The notes under the pieces: generated by a model
The model's input: only the letters and a program-made list of their open reading frames with translations
What the model was told of the DNA's origin: nothing
The model's database searches: none
Position numbers and translations under genes: made by a program
NCBI GenBank assembly: GCA_902797305.1
Contig: CADBSK010000088.1
Span: 1-57,920, forward strand
Direction of reading: 5' to 3'
Length of the DNA: 57,920 nucleotides
From: an uncultured Spirochaetaceae bacterium
GTDB taxonomy: Bacteria; Spirochaetota; Spirochaetia; Treponematales; Treponemataceae
In this document: piece after piece, positions 8,313 to 15,950 of the stretch
How the letters are laid out: each line of letters begins with the position of its first letter
Numbering within the stretch: the stretch's first letter is position 1

Positions 8313-8933
8313 TCAGTTGCCGATGGTGCCTTTTGTACTTGGTATAGCACCATTTCGGCGTGGGTCGATTTCTACGGCATTGCGGATTGCTCTGGCAGAC
8401 GCTTTAAAAAGGCCTTCCATCTTGTGGTGGTCGCTTCTTCCGCGGATAGTATCCAGGTGAAGGTTGCACTGAGCGCCGTTTACAAACCCCTGCCAGAAAT
8501 CTTCAAAACAGTCGGTCTGGAAGCTGGCTTCCTTTCCGTCTTGTCCGATTGATACCAGAGGTATGCCGGTAAGTTGCGCATTGCAGCAGAGAAATGGTCT
8601 TCCTCCAAAATCAACTGCAGCCTGGAGAAGGGATTCGTCCATCGGGTAAATAAAACATCCTGTTCTATAAATGCCCGCACAGTTTCCCAGGGCTTTTGCA
8701 AAGCACTGTCCAAGAACAATGCCGGTATCTTCTATTAAGTGATGCTGATCAACTTCTAAATCGCCTTTGAGTTCGCCAGTAAGGTCAAAAAGTCCGTGTT
8801 TACAAAAACTTTTGAGCATGTGGTCAAAGAATCCGATTGGATTTTTTACATCGCACTTTCCAGTGCCGTCCAAATTTAAAGTAAGCAAAATCTGAGTTTC
8901 GCCAGTTTTTCTTTCTATTGTAGCAGTTCGCAT
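8313..8933 (-). CDS. hisB: Imidazoleglycerol-phosphate dehydratase
   Basis: The 206-residue enzyme converts imidazole glycerol phosphate to imidazole acetol phosphate in histidine synthesis. The Mn-binding His/Glu motifs are complete: GFFDHML (residues about 34-40), DQHHLIEDTGI, PMDE and SDHHKMEGLFKA. The protein ends in the typical EIDPRRNGAIPSTKG. It is the monofunctional form, without a phosphatase domain. No Shine-Dalgarno site precedes the ATG; a TAAAAT hexamer lies exactly 6 nt before it, so a leaderless message is possible. The gene stands alone, 11 kb from hisG, so histidine genes are scattered here. Confidence 0.93.
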   Translation of the reverse strand: MRTATIERKTGETQILLTLNLDGTGKCDVKNPIGFFDHMLKSFCKHGLFDLTGELKGDLEVDQHHLIEDTGIVLGQCFAKALGNCAGIYRTGCFIYPMDESLLQAAVDFGGRPFLCCNAQLTGIPLVSIGQDGKEASFQTDCFEDFWQGFVNGAQCNLHLDTIRGRSDHHKMEGLFKASARAIRNAVEIDPRRNGAIPSTKGTIGN

Positions 8934-9047
8934 ATGATAATTTTAACAAAAAAGAATGTGTATGACTAGAATTTAAACGAAAGAGATTTGTGTGTGGAAT
9001 AATTTAAAATTTATTAATTTTTTTTATATATTTTATTAATTCTCCAT

Positions 9048-9053
9048 TATAAT
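9048..9053 (+). promoter_or_regulatory. Candidate -10 element of the chemosensory cluster
   Basis: A perfect TATAAT lies 22 nt before the first MCP start codon, within AT-rich DNA and followed by the GGAG ribosome site at 9067-9070. I see no good -35 hexamer at the expected distance. It is the only evident promoter for a 10-kb run of coupled genes. Confidence 0.4.
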
Positions 9054-9075
9054 AATTAATTATATTGGAGTTTTT

Positions 9076-10902
9076 ATGAGTGTAATGAAAGATATCCGAA
9101 AGATGTTCAAACAAAAAAAATCTAGAAAATTGTTCTGGGGAATGCTTGGGCCCCTTCTAATTATTACGATAGTTGCCTGTTCATTCTTTTATTTTGTATC
9201 GAACAGGATTATACAGGAATATATTAAAACTCAGGTTGAATATTCTGTAGAAAAATTAAATAACGATGTTTCTGAATCCATGCAGCCAATCATAATGAAC
9301 GTGGATAATTTTTCTACTTTTGCAGCCAGTACAAATGAAACACAGATGCTGGAACTTTTACTAAAAGCATTTGCAAGTAAAATGAACGAATATGCAACTA
9401 TGTTATATTACGCTCCAACAAGAAGAATGGCTGATGGAGGAAGATTATTAAGTAATACTGGTTGGATACCTCCAAAAGGTTTTGAAGCTGTGGATAGAAC
9501 CTGGTTTACAGAAGCCATAAAAAATCAGGGAAAAACAACTTTTTCTGAGCCTTATGTTGATGCAAGTAGCGGAGAGCTCTGTGTTACAATTTCTCAGGCA
9601 GTCTATAATACGAATGGAGTTGTAAAGGGTGTAGTTGGTTGCGATATACTTTTGGATAGCCTTATTTCCTCAATCAAGCAAATTAATATTTCTAAAAGTG
9701 CAAAACTCAATTTGATAACACAAGATGGTTATTATTTAACAAACGATGACACATCCAAAGTAATGAAAAGTAACTGGAAAGATGAAACTACATTTTCTGG
9801 AGAAATGAGCGAATGGCTTAACGGTGAAACAAAAGTAACTTTATCAAAAAAGAATTACTATGCGGTTTGTAAAATCGGAAAAGCTCCATGGTACATTGTT
9901 ACAGAAGGATTTATTGTTGATTATAACGGAATACTTTCAAGATTAATTATTATTTTTGAACTTTTACTTTTCGCTTATAGTATTTTTTCTTCTGTAATGA
10001 ATATTAACACAATCAGAAAAATGCGCTTAGAAGAAGAAGACCTGGCTTCTCAGTTGTTTGAAGACGCTCAGAGCCTGGTTGTTTCTTCTAAAGAAAATGC
10101 TGCTACAGCTCAGGATCAGAGTGCTGCAGTCAAAGAAATTGTTGCAACAATGGAAGATAATACTGCATTAAGTGAAGATATTTCTCAGCGAATCAAAGAT
10201 GTATCTGGGGTTGCGGTTAAAACCAATAACATTGTTGCAGAGGGCGTTACATTCATAGAAGCAAATATGAAACAGCTTCAGGAAATTGCAGACACAAACC
10301 ACAACACTATCAGCGGTATTAAGGTACTGGGTGATAAGATCGAAAACATCTGGAGTATTGTTTCCCTCATTAACTCGGTTGCAGACCAGGCAAAGATTAT
10401 TGCGTTTAACGCAGAACTTGAGGCAAATAATACAAACAGTTCCGGAAAGAACTTTCATATTGTTGCCAATGAGATTCGTAGACTGGCAGACGGAATTATT
10501 GAAAGCACAAAAGAAATTAAAACCCGCATTACTGAGATTCAGGAATCCTCTGATGATTTGATCCTTGCCAGTGAAAATGGAACAGAAAAAATCCAGGCAG
10601 GGGTAGAAACAGCTAAAAATCTGGAGGACAGATTCTCAAGTATTAAAAATGCTTCTGAAATTACTGCCGAAAGTGCAGAAAAGATTACTACGATTATTCA
10701 GCAGCAGGCTTCTGCCAGTGAACAGATTCTTATCACGCTCAAGCAAATCTCTGCTGGTGTAGAAAACTTTTCTATGGCAACGGAATACATCTCTAAAGCT
10801 TCAGAAAATCTAAAGACGGTTGCTACAGAATTGAGTACTTCAAAAGAATCAGCTCAAGAAGAGTCTGAAGAGGATTCAGAAGAAGATTCTGACGAAGAGT
10901 AA
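9076..10902 (+). CDS. Methyl-accepting chemotaxis protein with periplasmic Cache-type sensor
   Basis: The 608-residue receptor has a transmembrane helix at about 20-42, a periplasmic domain at about 43-285 and a second helix at about 288-310. The periplasmic domain looks like double Cache (WFTEAIKNQGKTTFSEPY and GVVKGVVGCDI). No HAMP domain is evident. A cytoplasmic coiled-coil signalling domain follows. Its hairpin tip, near residue 441, reads KIIAFNAELEANN, where most MCPs have NLLALNAAIEAARAGE. The same variant occurs in the second MCP of this cluster. The C-terminus is very acidic (EESEEDSEEDSDEE) and lacks a CheR-tethering pentapeptide. GGAG sits 5 nt before the ATG. It is the first gene of the cluster. 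Confidence 0.9.
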   Translation: MSVMKDIRKMFKQKKSRKLFWGMLGPLLIITIVACSFFYFVSNRIIQEYIKTQVEYSVEKLNNDVSESMQPIIMNVDNFSTFAASTNETQMLELLLKAFASKMNEYATMLYYAPTRRMADGGRLLSNTGWIPPKGFEAVDRTWFTEAIKNQGKTTFSEPYVDASSGELCVTISQAVYNTNGVVKGVVGCDILLDSLISSIKQINISKSAKLNLITQDGYYLTNDDTSKVMKSNWKDETTFSGEMSEWLNGETKVTLSKKNYYAVCKIGKAPWYIVTEGFIVDYNGILSRLIIIFELLLFAYSIFSSVMNINTIRKMRLEEEDLASQLFEDAQSLVVSSKENAATAQDQSAAVKEIVATMEDNTALSEDISQRIKDVSGVAVKTNNIVAEGVTFIEANMKQLQEIADTNHNTISGIKVLGDKIENIWSIVSLINSVADQAKIIAFNAELEANNTNSSGKNFHIVANEIRRLADGIIESTKEIKTRITEIQESSDDLILASENGTEKIQAGVETAKNLEDRFSSIKNASEITAESAEKITTIIQQQASASEQILITLKQISAGVENFSMATEYISKASENLKTVATELSTSKESAQEESEEDSEEDSDEE

Positions 10903-10934
10903 TCAGAATTAACGGGAAATATCGAGGATTGTCC

Positions 10935-11441
10935 ATGAACGAAGAATTAATTCAAGAAATAGAATCTAAAACAGATGATAGTACTGTTGAGACTGCACAG
11001 GTTTCAATGACGACATGGCTTATTTTTTTGATTTCTGATAAAAAATATGCAGTTCGTTCCTGCGATGTCGTAGAAATCATCAGCGATTTATCAGTATATA
11101 AACTTCCGTTTATGCCAAAATATGTGGAAGGAGTGCTAAATCGTCGGGGAGATCCTTTTACGGTTATTAATCCAAATGTAATTTTACAAGAGGATCCTAA
11201 CCTTCCGCCTCCTGAAAAATCGCTTTTTATGATTTTTAACCGAAGTGATGATCAGTTGTCTCTGCATATTTCAGATATTCTTTTGTTTACGAGTATAGAA
11301 GATACAAACTTAAAACTGATTCTCGATTCTTCAGAAGAAAGCTTTTTCCTGGGAACTGTAACTTATGACGGAGAAGATATTCCTATTTTAAATCCAAATG
11401 CATTTGAACTTAAACTAAGGAAAGACTGTGGAAACATTTAA
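10935..11441 (+). CDS. cheW: CheW-like coupling protein
   Basis: This 168-residue protein has the CheW fold. LIFLISDKKYAVRSCDVVEI opens the first barrel, KYVEGVLNRRGDPFTVINP is the signature loop, and DILLFTSIED with the closing strand GEDIPILNPN completes it. It should bridge the MCP signalling tip to CheA. The ATG at 10935 is chosen because GAGGA at 10924-10928 is well spaced for it. A TTG two codons upstream would leave no spacing. It follows the MCP gene by 32 bp and overlaps the next gene by 14 bp. Confidence 0.82.
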   Translation: MNEELIQEIESKTDDSTVETAQVSMTTWLIFLISDKKYAVRSCDVVEIISDLSVYKLPFMPKYVEGVLNRRGDPFTVINPNVILQEDPNLPPPEKSLFMIFNRSDDQLSLHISDILLFTSIEDTNLKLILDSSEESFFLGTVTYDGEDIPILNPNAFELKLRKDCGNI

Positions 11442-11931
11442 TCATTTTACTTGCCTTACATACGATACGATTGATTTTCTCATTCACAGTAAATATGTAC
11501 TTTTTGGTATTTACATTCGGGAAAAGTGCAAAAAAAATAATACTATTTTTCAAAATGAATTGTTGCCTCATATTTTTCTAGGTGATTTTCTCGAAAGTAA
11601 ATTTTTATGTACACACACTGACGAAACAAACGTAATGTTCATATTAAACAAGTCTGATCTTGATAAGGACTTGCAGAATCAAATTGTAAAATATTGTGAT
11701 ACAAAGTTTCCTGCAAGCGGTAATTTTGCTCTTTCAGTGGATACTTCTGTTTCAAATAAGATTATTGACCTGGATAAATTAAAGTTAATACCGTTTGGAG
11801 TGAGGTCCCGACAAAATGCCTGTGGAATTACGGCAATCGGTTTTGAGAATGAATCTAAATCAAAAGATCGCAGGTTGATTCTTCTTTCGATTGATAACAT
11901 TTTAAGGTCTTTAATTAGAGGTGAACAATGA
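11428..11931 (+). CDS. Conserved-position protein in the chemosensory cluster, possibly a degenerate CheW
   Basis: The 167-residue protein starts at GTG (11428), preceded by AAGGAAAG and overlapping the cheW stop by 14 bp. I recognise no clear family. The order of segments recalls CheW: an opening strand (HFTCLTYDTIDFLIHSKYV), a middle (LLPHIFLGDFL, then NVMFILNKSD) and a closing part (LKLIPFGVRSRQNACGITAI, then RLILLSIDNIL). The conserved Gly-Arg-rich CheW loop is absent. Its place between cheW and cheB and the overlapping coding on both sides make a structural role in this signalling array likely. The CheW relation is an inference. Confidence 0.6.
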   Translation: METFNHFTCLTYDTIDFLIHSKYVLFGIYIREKCKKNNTIFQNELLPHIFLGDFLESKFLCTHTDETNVMFILNKSDLDKDLQNQIVKYCDTKFPASGNFALSVDTSVSNKIIDLDKLKLIPFGVRSRQNACGITAIGFENESKSKDRRLILLSIDNILRSLIRGEQ

Positions 11932-12980
11932 GAATAATGGTTTGTGAACCCTCTGCAGTGGTCCGTACAATTTTAGAAAACAATTTATCTAAGAATCCAG
12001 ATATAGAAATCCTTGCTTCTGCTTCATATTGTAACAAGCTTTTAAAGCAGATTAAGGATCAAACTCCGGATATTATTCTTTCTGGCGCAGATTTTGGCGA
12101 TGAAATAGAAAAAAAAGCTCTTAAAACAATTACAGACGAATTAAATATTCCTGTTGTTATTTTGTGTTCTATGCAGGATAAACTTAATAATGCAGCTGTG
12201 TTAAAAAAGATTGTTTGCCTGGAAAAGCCAAATTTACATGGTTATACAGAGGACTTTTTTAGTCTTTTATTAAAAACTCTCTCAGATAATGTCAAAAAAG
12301 CAGATAAAAAAGAAAGAATTGATGTTGTAAATAATATGATAAGGGATTCAGTTCCTGAGATGGGAATTAAAAAATCCAGAATCATAGAGGATTTAGAATC
12401 CTATAAAGTATTGTGTATTGGCGCGTCAACGGGTGGACCAACTGCTGTTTCTGAAGTATTGAGCGGACTGGGAGAGAACTTTCCTCTGCCGATTTTGTAT
12501 GCTCAGCATATAGACATAAACAAGGACAAAAATCTTGCCCAGTGGCTGGATGGTGTATGTTCCAATCTGACAGTTAAACTCGCAGAAGATGGAGAAAAAG
12601 CTCAGGCAGGAACGGTCTACATGGCGCCTGCTGATAAACACCTTATTGTAAATTATGTAAACAATGATTTTTCTCCAGTCCTAAAACTGTCTGACGAAGA
12701 ACCGGAACATTTTTTACGTCCTGCTGTTAATAAACTTTTTAGAAGTGCAGCACAAAAATACAAAGCAGGAACGCTGGCAATTCTATTGACTGGAATGGGC
12801 TCTGACGGTGCAGATGGCTGTAAGCAGATATGCGATAATGGAGGATGGACAATCGTAGAAGATAAATCTACCTGTGCAGTTTTTGGGATGCCTGCTGCTG
12901 CAATCGAGTCTGGAGGAGCAAAAGAAGTTTTGCCACGTAACCAAATAGCCAAACGTATCCTTGAGTTGGTGGCAAAATGA
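11928..12980 (+). CDS. cheB: CheB-type receptor methylesterase with degenerate receiver
   Basis: The 350-residue protein has a receiver-like N-domain (1-115) and a CheB methylesterase domain (about 160-350). The esterase triad is complete: Ser167 in GASTGG, His194 in AQHID and Asp293 in GMGSDGADG. The receiver is altered. The acidic pair is Glu7-Pro8 (CEPSAVV), and the phospho-acceptor position in PDIILSGAD is Gly53 by alignment with the E. coli NPDVLTLD segment. The conserved Lys-Pro (EKPNLHG) remains. Control by phosphorylation is therefore unlikely in the usual form. The start overlaps the previous stop (ATGA), as does the next start. Confidence 0.9.
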   Translation: MRIMVCEPSAVVRTILENNLSKNPDIEILASASYCNKLLKQIKDQTPDIILSGADFGDEIEKKALKTITDELNIPVVILCSMQDKLNNAAVLKKIVCLEKPNLHGYTEDFFSLLLKTLSDNVKKADKKERIDVVNNMIRDSVPEMGIKKSRIIEDLESYKVLCIGASTGGPTAVSEVLSGLGENFPLPILYAQHIDINKDKNLAQWLDGVCSNLTVKLAEDGEKAQAGTVYMAPADKHLIVNYVNNDFSPVLKLSDEEPEHFLRPAVNKLFRSAAQKYKAGTLAILLTGMGSDGADGCKQICDNGGWTIVEDKSTCAVFGMPAAAIESGGAKEVLPRNQIAKRILELVAK

Positions 12981-13855
12981 TATTTAAGCCTAAAAGTGTA
13001 ATAACAGAACAAGAATTAGACTCTTTTATAAATATTCTTACAGAGCATACGGGTATAGTTCCTCGTGCAACTCACAGAGATGGAATAAAAAATTTTATAG
13101 AGAAAAAAATAAGCGAATGCAAATTTACTGCTGAGACGTATCTTAACAGCCTTAAAAGCGATAAAGCAATGATTGCAGATTTTGTAAATCAGAGCACAGT
13201 AAACGAAACTTATTTTTTTAGAGAGGAAAAACAGTTTGCGGTTCTAAAAGAGAAGATATTTCCTTTGCTTGCAAATAAATTACAGGATAAAGAAATAAAA
13301 ATCTGGAGCGCGGCCTGTTCTTATGGAGAAGAGGCTTATTCGCTGGCATCTCTTGCTTTGAGTTGTGGCTTAAAGCCTGTTGTCACTGCAAGTGATATAA
13401 ATTCCGAGGTATTGGAACACTGTAAAAACGGGCTGTTTTTAGGCACTTCTCTTAGAACTGTGGATGGAGTTAAGTTTCAAAATCTTGTTTTGCCGTACAG
13501 AAGAGAAGATGGAAGAGTTGATTTTCCGGATAACATCAAAAATACGGTAACGACAATGCAGCTTAATTTAACGGAACTGGATTCTCCGCTAACAGAAATA
13601 ATTCTTCCTAGGCGACAGAATCTTATATTCATTCGTAACGTATTTATATATTTTACGATGGAGTTAAGAACAAAAATTCTAAATTTTCTTGCAGAAAAAT
13701 GCCTTGCGGAGGATGGATACCTTTTTGTTTCGATGAACGAAATTGCCCAATTTGATTTGAGCATAATTCCTCCATCGTTAAAAAAAGAATCAGAAGGAAA
13801 TATATTTTATTTTCATAAAGTAAGCGCTGAAAAAGGGGGTAAAGCCAATGGCTAA
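12977..13855 (+). CDS. cheR: CheR-type chemoreceptor methyltransferase
   Basis: The 292-residue protein carries the N-terminal helical domain and the AdoMet-binding domain of CheR: STVNETYFFRE, IWSAACSYGEEAYSLA, VTASDIN and NLIFIRNVFIYF. It would methylate Glu residues on the MCPs encoded on both sides of the cluster. No TPR extension is present. It overlaps cheB by 4 bp (ATGA) and cheA by 8 bp. Confidence 0.92.
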   Translation: MIFKPKSVITEQELDSFINILTEHTGIVPRATHRDGIKNFIEKKISECKFTAETYLNSLKSDKAMIADFVNQSTVNETYFFREEKQFAVLKEKIFPLLANKLQDKEIKIWSAACSYGEEAYSLASLALSCGLKPVVTASDINSEVLEHCKNGLFLGTSLRTVDGVKFQNLVLPYRREDGRVDFPDNIKNTVTTMQLNLTELDSPLTEIILPRRQNLIFIRNVFIYFTMELRTKILNFLAEKCLAEDGYLFVSMNEIAQFDLSIIPPSLKKESEGNIFYFHKVSAEKGGKANG

Positions 13856-15950
13856 AATCTCAAATGATATTACAGAAAGCTATGTTTCAGAAGTAAGAGA
13901 ACTTTTGGAATCAGCCAGAAAAGATATAATTACTCTCAAATCAAATCCACAGGATGAGGAAACTTTAGCACGACTTTTGCGCAGTCTTCATACCATAAAA
14001 GGTAACTCAAGAATGCTTGGGCATTTAACAATTGAAAAACTTTCTCATGCGCTTGAAGACATTTATAAAAGTGTAAAAGACAACAAAATAAAAAGTTCTG
14101 ACAGACTTATAAAAGTTGTTTCTTCGGTTGTAGATAAAATCGACAGTTGTGCTACTCTTGTTTCTCAAAATGGAACAGATTCTCAGAATATCGATGTTTA
14201 TCTACAGTACTGCGATAAACTTGCGGCTGGAGAATTAATCGAAATTGATACATTCCTTGCGGATATTAACAAGAATAATGGTGTGATTTCGGAAGATGAA
14301 GAAGAAGACGATATTCAGGTTGATAATTTAAAGGATATCCAGTCAATTCGTATAAAGTTGTCGAGGGTAAATGAGATTATTTCGGCATTTGATACGATAA
14401 TTACAAAGGAATTTCACTTAAAAGCTCAACTGGATGAATTAAAAAAACTTGAAGAAAAACTGGAGAACCGGGAACTTTCTAAGATTCGTAAGCAGTTTGA
14501 AAACGATATTTATGCCCTTGAAACTTCAATTTTTGATGTTCAGGAAAAAGCCTTTGACCTTAGAATGCTTCCGATAAATATCGTTCTAAGTCCCCTTGAA
14601 ATGACTGTCGCTCTGGAATCAATAAACCTGAATAAAAAAGTAAAGTGTAAAATCCAGAATACGGACATTGCGATTGATAAAGTTATTCTTGAGCAGCTCG
14701 GGGACATTTTAATGCACCTTGTTCGCAACGCCCTTGACCACGGAATAGAATCTCCAGAAGAACGTACAGCTGCCGGAAAATCAGAAGAGGGAACCATTTC
14801 TATTACCTGTTCTCGTGAGTCTCGATATATCGAATTAAAAATTACAGATGATGGCCGGGGATTGGATTACGAAAAAATCCGACAAAAAGCTATTAATCTC
14901 TATTCAGATCGAGCAGAAGAAATTAAGCAGATGGGAGAAAGGGAACTCTCTCAGTTCTTGTTCCAATCAGGATTTTCTACGAAAGAAGAAGTCTCTGAAC
15001 TTTCTGGCAGAGGGGTTGGACTTGATGTAGTATGGTCCGATGTAGAAAAGATAAAAGGTCGAATCAAAGTAGAAAGTGAAACTGGCAAGGGAACAACATT
15101 TATTCTTCATTTTCCTCTTTCTCTTTCTACTTTACAAGGTGTATTTATTTATTCAAATAAAGAAAAATACATGATTCCTTCTCAGCATATTCTCGACATT
15201 CTTTACATTAAAAAGTCTGATTATATTAGTTTGCAGAATCAAAACTATATCAGATTTGAAGGGCAGTTAATTCCATGTTTTGTTCTTTCTTCTTTGTTTG
15301 AAGAACAAAAGCAGATGGAGATGCAGGAGTTTCCTGTTTTGATTGCAGAATACATGGAACAGAGAATTGGTATTGTCGTAGAGCAGGTGGAACAGTACGT
15401 TTCTCTTGTTGTAAAACCAATGCCAGAAGCTTTACGCAACTGCTCGATTTTGCAGGGAATTGTATTTGATGAACATTACGATATTGTTCCGATTTTCTAT
15501 GTTCCAGAAATTATGCAGCGATTTAAGGCGTTAAGAGGATATGATATTAAAAAGTTTGAAGCAGCTACACAAAAACGTCCTGCAAGGATTCTGGTTGTGG
15601 ACGATTCTGCCACAACCCGTGAAATTGAAACCTCTATCCTGGAAAGTGCCGGCTATATCGTTGAGGACGCCTATGACGGGGTGGACGGCCTTGAAAAGTC
15701 CAAACAAAAGAATTACGACCTTATTATCGCGGATCACGAAATGCCTCGTATGACAGGACTTGTTCTTCTTGATAATTTGCGACGTATGGAACAGTACAAA
15801 GATACTCCGGTTGTTGTAGTAACTTCTGATAATAGTCGTCAAACGGTAGAAGAATTTGAACGGCTAAAGGCAGATGCCATTATTGCTAAGAGCGAGTTTA
15901 AGAGACGTAATCTTTTGAACGTGCTTAAAGAACTCTTGGGAGAATTGTAA
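13848..15950 (+). CDS. cheA: CheA-type histidine kinase with fused C-terminal receiver
   Basis: The 700-residue kinase has these domains in order. An HPt domain carries phospho-His48 (LRSLHTIKGNS). No P2 domain is evident. A dimerisation region lies at about 160-240. The ATPase domain has the N box HLVRNALDHGIE, DDGRGLD and SGRGVGLDVV. A CheW-like P5 domain covers about 425-560. A receiver domain covers 579-700 and keeps all key residues: Asp585-Asp586, phospho-acceptor Asp629 (LIIADHEMP), Thr659 and Lys681. The fusion resembles FrzE-type kinases more than motility CheA. The internal receiver could be a phosphate sink or the real output. Its stop overlaps the start of the cyclase gene (TAATG). 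Confidence 0.93.
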   Translation: MAKISNDITESYVSEVRELLESARKDIITLKSNPQDEETLARLLRSLHTIKGNSRMLGHLTIEKLSHALEDIYKSVKDNKIKSSDRLIKVVSSVVDKIDSCATLVSQNGTDSQNIDVYLQYCDKLAAGELIEIDTFLADINKNNGVISEDEEEDDIQVDNLKDIQSIRIKLSRVNEIISAFDTIITKEFHLKAQLDELKKLEEKLENRELSKIRKQFENDIYALETSIFDVQEKAFDLRMLPINIVLSPLEMTVALESINLNKKVKCKIQNTDIAIDKVILEQLGDILMHLVRNALDHGIESPEERTAAGKSEEGTISITCSRESRYIELKITDDGRGLDYEKIRQKAINLYSDRAEEIKQMGERELSQFLFQSGFSTKEEVSELSGRGVGLDVVWSDVEKIKGRIKVESETGKGTTFILHFPLSLSTLQGVFIYSNKEKYMIPSQHILDILYIKKSDYISLQNQNYIRFEGQLIPCFVLSSLFEEQKQMEMQEFPVLIAEYMEQRIGIVVEQVEQYVSLVVKPMPEALRNCSILQGIVFDEHYDIVPIFYVPEIMQRFKALRGYDIKKFEAATQKRPARILVVDDSATTREIETSILESAGYIVEDAYDGVDGLEKSKQKNYDLIIADHEMPRMTGLVLLDNLRRMEQYKDTPVVVVTSDNSRQTVEEFERLKADAIIAKSEFKRRNLLNVLKELLGEL

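Noticed and set aside
8275..8460. Plus-strand open frame of 61 codons beside hisB
   Set aside because: Its main part is antisense to the conserved hisB C-terminus. It has no family signal.
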